From JAJRVM01 sp041752115 (GTDB lineage Bacteria > Planctomycetota > Planctomycetia > Pirellulales > Pirellulaceae): a stretch of 64,000 nt of DNA. The notes below the pieces were generated by a model. It saw only the letters and a program-made list of their open reading frames with translations, was not told the DNA's origin and did no database searches. The stretch spans positions 1 through 64,000 of the forward strand of contig JBGSHS010000119.1 of the NCBI GenBank assembly GCA_041752115.1, read 5' to 3'. Position 1 is the first letter of the stretch. Every line of letters starts with the position of its first letter. The position numbers and the translations under genes were made by a program. Positions 26,596 through 35,685 of the stretch are shown in pieces.

Positions 26596-26945
26596 ATTCC
26601 AACCTCAATCAAAGCCTGAAGACAGCAACGGGAATCGGGGCCGTGGTTGGCCCGCGAGCGTCGCCACCCGAACTGCGACTGGGTCCCATTCTACCACGCC
26701 CCACGATGATCCGCTGCCAGGACCGGAAAAAACGAAGAGCGGCAATCCGCCCCGTGCTTAATGCGCACGTTTGATTCGGCCCTACCCGCATGCCCGGGGG
26801 AATTTCCGCTTGAACATGGCCCACCTCCGTCGTATGGGCCATCGTTGCCAGCGACTGGCACGGGAGCTATCTTGGAATCGCCGCTGCGCAGAAACAGCGG
26901 GAACGCCACACCGACGATCGAAGCCTCTGGGGAAGGATTGTTGCC
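26596..26945. other. Divergent intergenic region, nothing recognised
   Basis: 350 bases between the giant fusion gene (minus) and the beta-helix gene (plus). It should contain both promoters, but no confident -35/-10 pair or operator was identified. Several short frames overlap here without coding signals. Confidence 0.4.
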
Positions 26946-29321
26946 ATGCACGTACGATACCACACCTGCAGGACACTACTCATCATGGGGCTACGTCTCG
27001 GAGTTGTGATGTGTGCGACCACGGCCTTCGGAGCCGATGAAACACCGGCACCACCTGCTTCAATGTGGCCCGCACTCGAACGTGCCTGCAGCGCAGATAT
27101 CGCCGAGCGTCACGAAGCTCTGCTGACGATTGCACACGACCAGACCGCTCCGCCACCTATTCGCGCTCTGGCTCAACTGGGTGCCGCACGCTGGGCCAAT
27201 GCGCCGGCCGAGTCGCTGTTGATCTGGCAGAGTCTGGCCGACGACAACGCAGCTCCAACTGCGTACCGCGACGCGGCTCGACGGCAGATCATGGTGATGG
27301 AACGTACCGCCAAGAACCTGCCGCCGTGGGACCGCGACGCGCATCGAACGACGCTTCCGGTCGTTCCAACTCCGGCAGTCGTGTTGCACGTAGCACCGCA
27401 CGGCAGCGATACGGCCAAGGGGACCAATTCGGCACCGTTGGCCACACTCGCCGGAGCGCGCGATCTGATTCGTCGGCTGCGGGCCGGCAGCGGCGGTCGT
27501 TTGCCGGTCGGCGGAGTGCGGGTCATCGTACAGGGCGGAACATACCTCACCCACGAGACGTTGACACTGCAGGCAGAAGATTCCGGCACGGAGGCTTCTC
27601 CCATCATCTATCAGGCCGCCCCCGATGAGACCCCGATCCTGACCGGCGGCGTAACCATCCCGGCATGGCAACCCATCACAGACATTACCGCCAAACAGCA
27701 GCTCGATCCGGCCGTCCAGGAGCGTGTACTGGAGGCGGATCTGGCCGCCTTGGGAGTACGCGAACTGGGAGATCCGACCACGCTTCGTCAATCTCCCGAA
27801 CTGTTCATCGACGGTGTGCCCCAAACACTCGCACGATGGCCCAACGAGGGATTTGTCGCCACAGGCGAAATCCTCGGGACCGACACCTTCACCGTCTGGG
27901 GCTCCATTGCCGGGTGCCGCGACGGCAAGTTCAAGTACTTGGAAGACCGTCCCAGCCGATGGGGCGATGAGCCCGATGTGCGTCTTTACGGCTACTGGTT
28001 CTGGGACTGGTACGAGGAATTCCAGCAGGTGGCAACGATTGACGCTGATGAGCACGTGTTCACACTGGCTAAACCCTTTTCAGTCTACGGGTACCGCGCC
28101 GGGCAGCGTTACCGGGCGGTAAATGTGCTACGCGAGCTGGACCTGCCGGGCGAATGGTACCTCGACCGCCGCAGCGGAAAGCTGTACTGGCTCCCGCCGA
28201 CGGGAAAGGACTGGGAGCACGCGACCGCGACGGTCAGCGTGCTTTCCCAACCGTTCATTGAACTGAAAGACACCACGCATGTCCTGCTCGCCGGGCTGGT
28301 CCTGGAAGACGGACGTGCCGACGGCATACGCATGCATGGAGGATCTGAGTGCGTGATCGCCGCCTGTACGCTCAGGCGACTGGGTGGGGATGCCGTCGTC
28401 GTCGAGGGCGGATATCACCACACGATCTTCGGTTGCACCATGCACACGCTTGGCTGCGGTGCAATGCGCGTCGCAGGGGGCGATCGAACGACACTTGTCG
28501 CCGGCCATCATGTGGTGGAGAACTGCCACGTCGCCGATATCGCTCGACTGAAACGCACCTACGCGCCCGCCGTTCATCTCGATGGCTGTGGCAATCGGAT
28601 TGCCCACAATCGCTTTGAGCGGATCCCGTCTTCCGCCATGCGAATTGAAGGTAACGATCACCTGATCGAGCTGAACTCCATCCAGAACGTCGTCCAGGAA
28701 TCGGACGATCAAGGGGGTGTGGACATGTTCGGCAATCCGCTGTACCGCGGAGTGGTGATTCGATGGAATCTGTGGCAGGACATCACCGGCGGGACACATT
28801 GCGGCGCAGCCGGCGTGCGTCTGGACGACATGATCTCAGGTGTCACGGTCCAGGGGAACGCGTTTGTGAACTGCGGAGCCGTGCAGTTCGGCGGCGTGCA
28901 GATTCACGGCGGCAAAGAGAATGTGGTCGACAATAACCTGTTTCTGAACTGCTTTGCCGGGATGAGCTTCTCGCGCTGGGGTGAAAAACGCTGGCTGGAA
29001 AGTATCGCCGGATTCCTGAAAGATGCCACCACGCCTCCTTACGCAGAGCGTTACCCGGATTTGGCCAAGTTGTCCGAGGACGCGGATATCAACTGGGTGA
29101 CGCGTAATGCGTTCGTGCGGTGCGGATCAGTATTCTTGCGCGACGGCGGTATCCAACAATCGGCCCTCAATGTCTCCGCTGGGAGCGAGTTCGATCTGCA
29201 CTGCGTGGCTGACGCCGCGTCGATCGCCGGCATTCCCGAACTCCGCAACTGCCTGATCGAACCGATCCCGATCGGCGACATCGGTCCTTACGAGCATCCC
29301 TGGCGAGCACCTGCGCCCTGA
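26946..29321 (+). CDS. Secreted right-handed beta-helix protein
   Basis: 791 residues. A signal peptide (about 10-29, ending TAFGAD) is followed by a roughly 100-residue helical segment, then the VAPHGSDTAKGT / LATLAGARDLIRRLR pattern that opens many pectate-lyase-like parallel beta-helix proteins, where APLATLAGA is typical. From about 450 on there are successive short coils (for example NRIAHNRFERIPSSAMRIEG and NVVDNNLFLNC) of the PbH1 repeat kind. Such proteins bind or cleave polysaccharides extracellularly. No catalytic residues are assigned with confidence. The start at 26946 gives a slightly long n-region; an internal ATG at 26985 is an alternative. Confidence 0.85.
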   Translation: MHVRYHTCRTLLIMGLRLGVVMCATTAFGADETPAPPASMWPALERACSADIAERHEALLTIAHDQTAPPPIRALAQLGAARWANAPAESLLIWQSLADDNAAPTAYRDAARRQIMVMERTAKNLPPWDRDAHRTTLPVVPTPAVVLHVAPHGSDTAKGTNSAPLATLAGARDLIRRLRAGSGGRLPVGGVRVIVQGGTYLTHETLTLQAEDSGTEASPIIYQAAPDETPILTGGVTIPAWQPITDITAKQQLDPAVQERVLEADLAALGVRELGDPTTLRQSPELFIDGVPQTLARWPNEGFVATGEILGTDTFTVWGSIAGCRDGKFKYLEDRPSRWGDEPDVRLYGYWFWDWYEEFQQVATIDADEHVFTLAKPFSVYGYRAGQRYRAVNVLRELDLPGEWYLDRRSGKLYWLPPTGKDWEHATATVSVLSQPFIELKDTTHVLLAGLVLEDGRADGIRMHGGSECVIAACTLRRLGGDAVVVEGGYHHTIFGCTMHTLGCGAMRVAGGDRTTLVAGHHVVENCHVADIARLKRTYAPAVHLDGCGNRIAHNRFERIPSSAMRIEGNDHLIELNSIQNVVQESDDQGGVDMFGNPLYRGVVIRWNLWQDITGGTHCGAAGVRLDDMISGVTVQGNAFVNCGAVQFGGVQIHGGKENVVDNNLFLNCFAGMSFSRWGEKRWLESIAGFLKDATTPPYAERYPDLAKLSEDADINWVTRNAFVRCGSVFLRDGGIQQSALNVSAGSEFDLHCVADAASIAGIPELRNCLIEPIPIGDIGPYEHPWRAPAP

Positions 29322-29647
29322 ATCAACGCTCGTGATTCCGCCGCCCACCATGATCCATGACGAATGACGAAATACCCAATGACGAAAACGGCCCGGAGAA
29401 CGAGGAGTTGAACCGGCAGCAAGTCGAGTGGAGTGCTGATGGCACGTCAGTTCGGCACTCGACGTTCGTTGATGTATTCGTCGTTGGGTACTTGGTCATT
29501 CAGGCGAAGATTGCCCCATCAGGCTCGGTCATTTGGGATCCTGATCCCTGGATTGTGAGTGGCTTCAACGACGCCCACAAAGGATAGAACGCGATTTGCC
29601 ATTCAGCACTGGCAAAGCCAGTGCCACACCCAGTGTCCTCGGTCGGA
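29322..29647. repeat. Intergenic spacer rich in dispersed repeats
   Basis: Holds an AATGACG-type repeat at about 29356-29386 (29364-29386 identical to 6260-6282), a related inverse segment near 29465-29505 (TTCGTCGTTGGGTACTTGG), and a CACTGGC palindrome at 29607-29623 (CACTGGCAAAGCCAGTG). No gene was identified. Confidence 0.65.
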
Positions 29648-30082
29648 TTACTGGCTGGATGAGAAGTCGGCTGGTAGCTGGAAATCCGTTTCGAACTCGA
29701 ACTTCGTCTCAGGTAGTTCGGCGGTGTAGAACTCTTCGAAATAGGCCTTCCTGTCGGGATCATCCGCCGCTTCCCACCAGAGCACCGTGTCGAATGGCCC
29801 GTAATTCCTGCTTCGCTTGTGTTCCCGCCAGGTTTTCCCTGTAATCAGCTTGCCCAGACTCGGCTTCGCGGTCACCAGCTCGTATACGCGGTCCCGGTGC
29901 AGGAAGCCCCAGGTTCCCACCATGGAGAGGATCATGACGAAGAAGACCAGAGACATGTCTTTCATGAACCGGGCGAACGTCTCTGTTCTGGCACTGGTGC
30001 CTACCTCCGGCGCACCCGACTCAGCCGACGTATCCCACGACTGCAGATCATCGTTCGAATCAAAGTTGTCCACGATTCCCAT
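29648..30082 (-). CDS. Small single-pass membrane protein of unknown function
   Basis: 144 residues from ATG at 30082; a longer frame to 30265 lacks coding character. The N-terminal 40 residues are polar and acidic, followed by one membrane helix (SLVFFVMILSMVGTWGFL, about 44-61), then a soluble C-terminal domain with TGKTWREHKRSRNYGPFDT and an acidic end (FEFETDFQLP). I do not recognise it. The gene is convergent with the beta-helix gene and divergent from the GH/MBL fusion. Confidence 0.65.
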   Translation of the reverse strand: MGIVDNFDSNDDLQSWDTSAESGAPEVGTSARTETFARFMKDMSLVFFVMILSMVGTWGFLHRDRVYELVTAKPSLGKLITGKTWREHKRSRNYGPFDTVLWWEAADDPDRKAYFEEFYTAELPETKFEFETDFQLPADFSSSQ

Positions 30083-30543
30083 ACAATAATTCTCTCGAAC
30101 TCGGTTGTGGCAGAAGATGACTTGCTTCCCAGCCAGCTCACTGGCAAAGATCCGGCAGGCACTGGAGTGTTTTCGCCGACGTGGCCTGCATGCCATGGCC
30201 GAGACAGTCCGACAACATTCCATCTCATTCCAACGTCTGGCAACCACGTCCGAAGCGCCGACCACCCATGAAAAATATAGTGCGCCGGCGGATTCCAGTC
30301 GGACTCAAAGGGGGGCCGCTGCAACGCGCACCAGGCAACCTGTGGTACACTGGAGCCAGCGATTTCGTCATAATCGCGCCTACCGACATGATCATTGCTC
30401 TCGGCCAGCAGAGTACAACCGCCAGCCGGCGATCGGCGATGAGGAGAACCGGCACGCAAATTCAACTGTCCAGTCAGGCTGCAGATTCGCCCCGTGGTAC
30501 TGGCCTCGGACCGAACTGCCGTCGAAGGCAATAGGAGCTCGAT
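30083..30543. other. Divergent spacer upstream of the GH/MBL fusion
   Basis: About 460 bases. Short frames on both strands overlap without good starts. It presumably contains promoters for the two divergent genes; no motif was identified with confidence. Confidence 0.35.
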
Positions 30544-33513
30544 ATGCGACACACGATCGTCCTCTGCAGCGTGTTTTCCTGCATGGTAATGCTGCTTCAT
30601 CCGACACGTGACTGTGAGGGCCAGTACCTCCAACTCGACTGCTTCCCGGTGGCAACTCAGTTCTCCGCCGTGCCCTCGGGAAAAGGCTGGAAGGGCGAAC
30701 AGGGACCGCTCAGCGAGCAGGTCATCCGTGAGACGATCGACAATATCCTGGAACACGGCTTCACGGGCATTGAAGCCCCGACGCATCGCCCGGCGGAAGA
30801 AGAGGCGATGATTCTGCAGTATGCACAGTCCAAAGGAATGTTCGTCACGTATCACGTGGGCCCTCTGGAACTCTTCGAACGAACCACGCCGCCCGATCCG
30901 AGCGTCTATTCTGCCGCCTACGCGTCAGCAGTTCGCGAGCGAGCGGAGCAGCTCCTCGCCCCACTCAAGTCGATCCCACGGCTCTACAACGCCTTCATCT
31001 ACCAGGACGAGCCGTTTCATTGGGGTCCACAGTCGTTCGGCACTAGCGACGAAGTCAAGGCCGAGTTTCAGAAACGATTCGGCTACGAGCTTCCGGCCGA
31101 CCTGGAGAGCATACGCAACGATCCACGCAAATGGCAGGATGTCATCGATTTCAGGTCAAGCAACTTTCCAGATGGATGGCGGCAGGTCTATTCGCTCACG
31201 AAGCAGATCAATCCGCACTTCAAGACCGTGCTGACGCATGACAGTCACAACACGTTCGGAGCCGGCTATGGCTCGCACGCCGAACTGGCGATCGACGACG
31301 TTTTTCATTGGGGCGGCGATTTTTCGGACATGTTCGTCTTTGACATCTATCCCTACATGATGTTTGACTTTCGATTCGGCCGTCCATCGCAGTTGCCCAA
31401 GCCGCGGATCAGCCAGACTCATTATGCGTTCGCTCAGATGCGCAACCTCACGCAGAGCTACGGCAAGGAACTGGGATTCTGGGTGGGAACCTGCAATCCC
31501 GCCTGGTTCGGCGAGTTCATGTGCCCTGAGCTGAATGCCATGACATGGGCTGAACGAGAAATGAGTATGACAGCCGTGGCCGCCGGCGCAGACTTCTTGC
31601 TGACCGGCTATCACATCCCGGCCGACGCGGCACACTGGGATACCTTCGGTGACGCGATGCGCCTCCTTCAGAAGGCGGGCCCACGTCTGCTCAAGACCCC
31701 GAAGATGAAAGCCAAAGCCTGCATGCTTTTTCCTCGTACACAGTACATCCAGCTGCAGCAGGAGTACTTTGACGTCGGCCTGTCGTTCGAACTCTTTCTA
31801 CGGTCGTTTGGCGAACTGGACATCCTGCACGAAGATCAGGTTACAGACGATACGTTGTGCGGCTACGAACTGCTCTTGCTGTGCGACGTACAACTGCTTC
31901 CCGAGACCGTGGCAGAACACATCGCCAGCTTCGTGCGAAAGGGAGGGGTGGTCATCGCGGACTGCGCACCACATCTGAACGAACAACGGCAACCGATGCA
32001 CACCATGGAAGAGCTGTTCGGTGTTGACGATGTCCACACAGATCGCATCCGCCGCGCGGGACACTGGATCCCGTACAAGACTCAACCTCCTGCCTGGGCC
32101 TACTTGCCCGAAAATCATCCCGACGAATCGGTATTCACGACCGATCGACTTCACACCAAGGCCCTGGGGGTCGAACTGGACCTGCAACTGGTCAGCCCAC
32201 GTCCTTGTCGCGTCACCACTGGAGAAGTGCTGGCGTCGACCACTTCCGGCCAGCCGGCAGTTGTCCATCGCCGCGTCGAGCGCGGACAGGTGTTTCTGTT
32301 GGGTTTCTGCCTGTTGGATACCTATTTCCAAACGTTCGAAAACGAGAACTTGGCAGCTCGCACCCAACTGCGTGATCTGCTCCATGCCATGCCCGCCGCG
32401 GCCGGCATTCGATCGCATGTGGTGTCGAGTAACGCCGAGATCGAAGCCGCTCTGCGAGCAAATCCCCAGGAAGGGTTCCTGTTTCTCATCAATCACGAAG
32501 GCTCGGATCCTGCAACTACGGTGCAGATCGCCGATCTCCCTTTCCAACTCGGCACCATCACCGACCTGGAATCTGGCGAACCGGTGACGTTCACCAGAAA
32601 AGACGCACACTCTGTCTCCCTGGAGTCATCGGTGCCCCTGGGCGAGGTCCGACTCTGTCTGCTCTCTCGCCCAAAACTCGCGGATGATGGTCGCTCGGCG
32701 AATGCCGGCACATTCACACTCTGGCAACTCCCTAACCAAACCCCCACCCAGATGATGTCCTATGTGATTCGCAGCACCCATGGCAAGATCATCGTGATTG
32801 ACGGAGGCAACGCGGGGGACGCTCCCTCTCTGGCCGATTTCCTCCGCGGCCAGGGAGACAAAGTCGACGCGTGGTTCGTCACGCATGCTCACAGCGATCA
32901 TTTCGACGCGCTGCGCGAGATCTTGACGAAACCCGGTTCGCTGCAGATCGATACAATCTATGGCTCACTATCCACAGAGGAATGGATGGATCAGGTGGGA
33001 TCGGACAGCGAGAAGGACTCACTGCGGAAGTTCAATCAGACCCTCGCTCAAACCGGTCGCAGCGTGAGCGAGTTGACGCTGGGCCAGGAAATGAACATCG
33101 ACGGCATCCGCATCGAAGTGCTCGGAGTGAAGAACCCCGAAATTACACGCAACCCGGTCAACAACTCGAGCGTCGTGCTGCGCATGTCCGACGCGGCCAA
33201 ATCAGTTCTGTTTCTGGCCGATCTGGGAGTTGAAGGAGGCGACAAGCTTCTCAACAGTCCGCTGGCGGACCGACTCGCGTCCGATTATGTGCAGATGGCA
33301 CATCATGGACAGACCGGCGTGAGCGAAGCGTTCTATCAGCGGGTCAGACCGCAGTACTGCTTGTGGCCAACCCCGATCTGGTTGTGGAACAACGACAATG
33401 GGGGAGGCCCCAATTCCGGCTCCTGGAAGACACTCGAAGTCCGAGCCTGGATGGACAAGCACGACATTCAGGCCCACTATCCCATGTTTCAGGGGCTGAT
33501 CAAGATCGATTAG
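30544..33513 (+). CDS. Secreted glycosidase-like protein fused to a C-terminal metallo-beta-lactamase domain
   Basis: 989 residues; AGGAG lies 7-11 bases before the ATG. After a signal peptide (about 1-26) come a TIM-barrel domain with YQDEPFHWGP at about 155-164 (E156 could be the acid/base), then a glutamine-amidotransferase-like trimerisation domain around 420-510 (YELLLLCDVQLLP, VRKGGVVIADCAP), and a beta-sandwich region. From about residue 720 a metallo-beta-lactamase fold begins: IIVIDGGNAGD, THAHSDHFD (about 778-786), SVLFLADLG and MAHHGQTG (about 918-925), which is the ComEC/competence-type metal-binding order. The GH-like part resembles GH42-type beta-galactosidases. The fusion is unusual; the MBL part may act as a phosphodiesterase or esterase on the released product, which is inference. 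Confidence 0.85.
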   Translation: MRHTIVLCSVFSCMVMLLHPTRDCEGQYLQLDCFPVATQFSAVPSGKGWKGEQGPLSEQVIRETIDNILEHGFTGIEAPTHRPAEEEAMILQYAQSKGMFVTYHVGPLELFERTTPPDPSVYSAAYASAVRERAEQLLAPLKSIPRLYNAFIYQDEPFHWGPQSFGTSDEVKAEFQKRFGYELPADLESIRNDPRKWQDVIDFRSSNFPDGWRQVYSLTKQINPHFKTVLTHDSHNTFGAGYGSHAELAIDDVFHWGGDFSDMFVFDIYPYMMFDFRFGRPSQLPKPRISQTHYAFAQMRNLTQSYGKELGFWVGTCNPAWFGEFMCPELNAMTWAEREMSMTAVAAGADFLLTGYHIPADAAHWDTFGDAMRLLQKAGPRLLKTPKMKAKACMLFPRTQYIQLQQEYFDVGLSFELFLRSFGELDILHEDQVTDDTLCGYELLLLCDVQLLPETVAEHIASFVRKGGVVIADCAPHLNEQRQPMHTMEELFGVDDVHTDRIRRAGHWIPYKTQPPAWAYLPENHPDESVFTTDRLHTKALGVELDLQLVSPRPCRVTTGEVLASTTSGQPAVVHRRVERGQVFLLGFCLLDTYFQTFENENLAARTQLRDLLHAMPAAAGIRSHVVSSNAEIEAALRANPQEGFLFLINHEGSDPATTVQIADLPFQLGTITDLESGEPVTFTRKDAHSVSLESSVPLGEVRLCLLSRPKLADDGRSANAGTFTLWQLPNQTPTQMMSYVIRSTHGKIIVIDGGNAGDAPSLADFLRGQGDKVDAWFVTHAHSDHFDALREILTKPGSLQIDTIYGSLSTEEWMDQVGSDSEKDSLRKFNQTLAQTGRSVSELTLGQEMNIDGIRIEVLGVKNPEITRNPVNNSSVVLRMSDAAKSVLFLADLGVEGGDKLLNSPLADRLASDYVQMAHHGQTGVSEAFYQRVRPQYCLWPTPIWLWNNDNGGGPNSGSWKTLEVRAWMDKHDIQAHYPMFQGLIKID

Positions 33514-33616
33514 CTGGAGGTTCTCTTCCGCTCTACGCTCTCGGAGCCGCAGTCGCGCAGACCAGTGGCCGCGGTCCCGCAGACCGCGGGGAAGTGGAGA
33601 GCGTATTGAGCTGCCC

Positions 33617-33700
33617 CCATGCTCTACGCGAGCATGGCTACGTCTACGCGAGCATGGCTACGTCTACGCGAGCATGGCTACGTCTACGCGAGCATGGCTA
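33617..33700. repeat. 20-bp tandem repeat containing a CCATGCTC/GAGCATGG hairpin
   Basis: Four tandem units of CGTCTACGCGAGCATGGCTA from 33621 to 33700, the first with GC instead of CG at its start. The left edge (33617-33637) can fold into an 8-bp stem CCATGCTC/GAGCATGG with a TACGC loop. The same stem with loop TGCGC occurs at 38805-38825. The repeat lies between the GH/MBL gene and a small membrane-protein gene, about 120 bases before the latter's start. Confidence 0.85.
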
Positions 33701-33818
33701 CCGTTGACTCCGCGACTGCGGGCGGCGAGAATCGTTGGCATGATGCCCTGCAGCTTATCACCTGCGGCTTCCTGCCTACGCATTGGCAGCGGCTGAACTC
33801 TTTCGAGGAAAGACCACC

Positions 33819-34262
33819 ATGCCAAACGCCTCGACTCACGAACCGTCGATTCCACCATGCGATCAGACATCTTATTATCAGACTCAAGAGGATGTGGATA
33901 TCGCAGCGGCAGTCGACCAGCGAGTTGGCCCATATGCGCAGCTAGGTCTGCGACTGCTCGGCGTCATGCTGCTGATCCAGGGCATAGGAAACATGATTGG
34001 CAGCCTGGCTCAGTCTGCCGTGTATGCGACGCAACTCAAGCAAGCGGGTTATGCGCTGAGTGTCGATGCGTATGCCTTCGGGTGGTTTATCTCTTCTCTC
34101 GTCCTGGCCGGTGCGGGATGGTACTTGATTATTGGCGGCCGATGGATTGTCGAGAAGATATTTCTGCCTGCATCCACTTCCAAGCAGGTGGACGACGGTG
34201 TTGGGGAAGCGGTTCATTCGCGATCGAGCGAATCAGAGCCCGACAACTCGGATTACCGCTAG
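33819..34262 (+). CDS. Small membrane protein of unknown function
   Basis: 147 residues from ATG at 33819, with GAGGAAAG about eight bases upstream. The first 40 residues are polar, then two hydrophobic helices (LGLRLLGVMLLIQGIGNM, about 54-71; AFGWFISSLVLAGAGWYLII, about 95-114), then a polar acidic tail (EAVHSRSSESEPDNSDYR). No catalytic or binding motif is evident. It is isolated, preceded by the 20-bp tandem repeat and followed by a dispersed repeat element. Confidence 0.7.
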   Translation: MPNASTHEPSIPPCDQTSYYQTQEDVDIAAAVDQRVGPYAQLGLRLLGVMLLIQGIGNMIGSLAQSAVYATQLKQAGYALSVDAYAFGWFISSLVLAGAGWYLIIGGRWIVEKIFLPASTSKQVDDGVGEAVHSRSSESEPDNSDYR

Positions 34263-34340
34263 CAGCAGGACAAACAACGTAGATCGTCGAGCGACTCACT
34301 ACTGCTAAACAGCTGATGGCGTCGCTCACCGACGGCTAAA

Positions 34341-34378
34341 CCGCAGAATATCGAACAAGGAATGTCCAATTGCCAACT
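34341..34378. repeat. Dispersed CCGCAGAATATCG-type repeat, copy 1
   Basis: A 38-base element whose reverse complement matches 52981-53018 at 35 of 38 positions. Related but more diverged segments occur inside each 307-bp unit (13518-13553 and copies). All copies are intergenic. Confidence 0.75.
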
Positions 34379-34498
34379 GGGGGAACCTACGCTTCCAACT
34401 CAATGTGAGCACTCGTTCGTCGCTCAAGCAACTGCTTCTTCTTCCTGCTTCATTCTGCGGTCTACTGTCGCATTCTGAATCCTGTGGATGGAACATTC

Positions 34499-35251
34499 AT
34501 GCCCGATTGGTTCTGGTACCTGCTGCTCATTCCTGCCGGGTTCATCGCCGGAGTGGTCAATACCATTGCCGGAGGCGGCTCGTTTCTGACCTTGCCGGCC
34601 TTGATGTTTCTCTGCGGGCTCGACCCCAAAATGGCCAATGGCACGAACCGAGTGGCAATTCTGCTGTCGACCGCGTCGGCGAGCGCCACGTTCCATCGCC
34701 ACGGGCATTTGGACCATCGACTGGCGGTCCGACTGATGATCCCCACCCTCCTGGGCGTGCCGGTCGGAGCGTTAATGGCAATCTACCTGCCCGCGGGGGC
34801 GTTCAAGCCAGTGTTTGGAGCGATCTTCTTGGCGATGGCCGCTCTGCTGGCTCTCAAACCCAAGATTCTGCTGGATCCCAATCGAAAACCTCATCGGTCT
34901 GCTGTTGGTGAACTGTCGTTGTTCTTCGGTATTGGTTTGTATGTTGGTTTCATTCAAGCCGGAATGGGGCTTCTACTGCTGGTTGGCCTGGGGCTCTTCC
35001 ATGCGCGCGAACTCGTGGGCGCCAATGCGGTGAAGAACTTGATCGGATTTGCCGCCACTGCTCTCGCCACGTTGACGTTCATCGTCTACGGGCAAGTCCA
35101 ATGGATTCCCGGGCTGGTGATGGCCTGCGGTAACTTGTTGGGCGGTTATGTCGGAGCGAAACTGGCGATCAAGAAAGGGCGCCGCCTGATCTTCGCCTTC
35201 CTGATTGTCGTAATGATAGCGACCGGTCTGAAACTGCTCTGGCCAGCATGA
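34499..35251 (+). CDS. TauE/SafE-family sulfite exporter-like permease
   Basis: 250 residues from ATG at 34499 (an in-frame GTG lies at 34484). Seven to eight hydrophobic helices in two halves with the family hallmark VVNTIAGGGSFLTLP near the N-terminus and a corresponding NAVKNLIGFAATALATLTF segment in the second half. TauE/SafE proteins are proposed to move sulfite, sulfoacetate or other sulfur-containing anions. In an organism with sulfatases and a sulfotransferase a sulfur-anion role is plausible, but family members also serve other substrates. It stands alone. Confidence 0.9.
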   Translation: MPDWFWYLLLIPAGFIAGVVNTIAGGGSFLTLPALMFLCGLDPKMANGTNRVAILLSTASASATFHRHGHLDHRLAVRLMIPTLLGVPVGALMAIYLPAGAFKPVFGAIFLAMAALLALKPKILLDPNRKPHRSAVGELSLFFGIGLYVGFIQAGMGLLLLVGLGLFHARELVGANAVKNLIGFAATALATLTFIVYGQVQWIPGLVMACGNLLGGYVGAKLAIKKGRRLIFAFLIVVMIATGLKLLWPA

Positions 35252-35353
35252 TCAGGCGAAACGGCGTTGGTGGAGTTTTCGCCCAGCAGTGACTTCCGCA
35301 AGCCAGCAGGCTGAGAAAGCTCCACGTCAACGTGGCCCTTCACTTGCTTCTTT

Positions 35354-35383
35354 CTTTGCGCCTTTGCGCCTTTGCGTGAGCTT
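35354..35383. repeat. Dispersed CTTTGCGCC-type repeat, copy 2
   Basis: Identical over 30 bases to 18460-18489. It lies in the spacer between the TauE/SafE gene and the convergent small membrane-protein gene. Confidence 0.75.
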
Positions 35384-35391
35384 TCCCCGAC

Positions 35392-35685
35392 TCACGGCGC
35401 GTGAATTGCACTCTCCGAGCTCTGGGCATCGACTCCCGAATTGGTCCCAGCTGCATTAAGGAGTGCAACATGCCGCACGAAAAGGATCATGCCGAAAGAC
35501 CCCGCGATGATTCCCTGGACAAGGATCCCCTTGGAACCAAGCCTGGAGGGGAAGATGACGGAGGAGAGAGCACGCTTTCTGGACGCTCGCGCGAGCATCA
35601 CCCGGCGGTTCCCGATGAGGTCGAAGAGGAATTGGATGACGTTGATCGTTGATCCACGCGTGGGATCGCCTGGCAGAATGGTCAT
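35392..35685 (-). CDS. Possible small membrane protein coupled to the zinc-ribbon protein
   Basis: 97 residues from ATG at 35685, which overlaps the upstream stop codon (ATGA). The N-terminal half is basic (FLFDLIGNRRVMLARASRKR) and is followed by one hydrophobic helix (GILVQGIIAGSFGMILFV, about 56-73) and a polar tail. The ATGA overlap is the main argument for reality; no ribosome binding site stands out and an 83-residue frame on the other strand covers the same bases. Function unknown. Confidence 0.45.
   Translation of the reverse strand: MTILPGDPTRGSTINVIQFLFDLIGNRRVMLARASRKRALSSVIFPSRLGSKGILVQGIIAGSFGMILFVRHVALLNAAGTNSGVDAQSSESAIHAP

Noticed and set aside
35401..35652. 83-residue plus-strand frame
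   Set aside because: Very acidic and low-complexity, without a ribosome binding site; the opposite strand frame has an ATGA overlap and a hydrophobic helix, so it was preferred, though with modest confidence.
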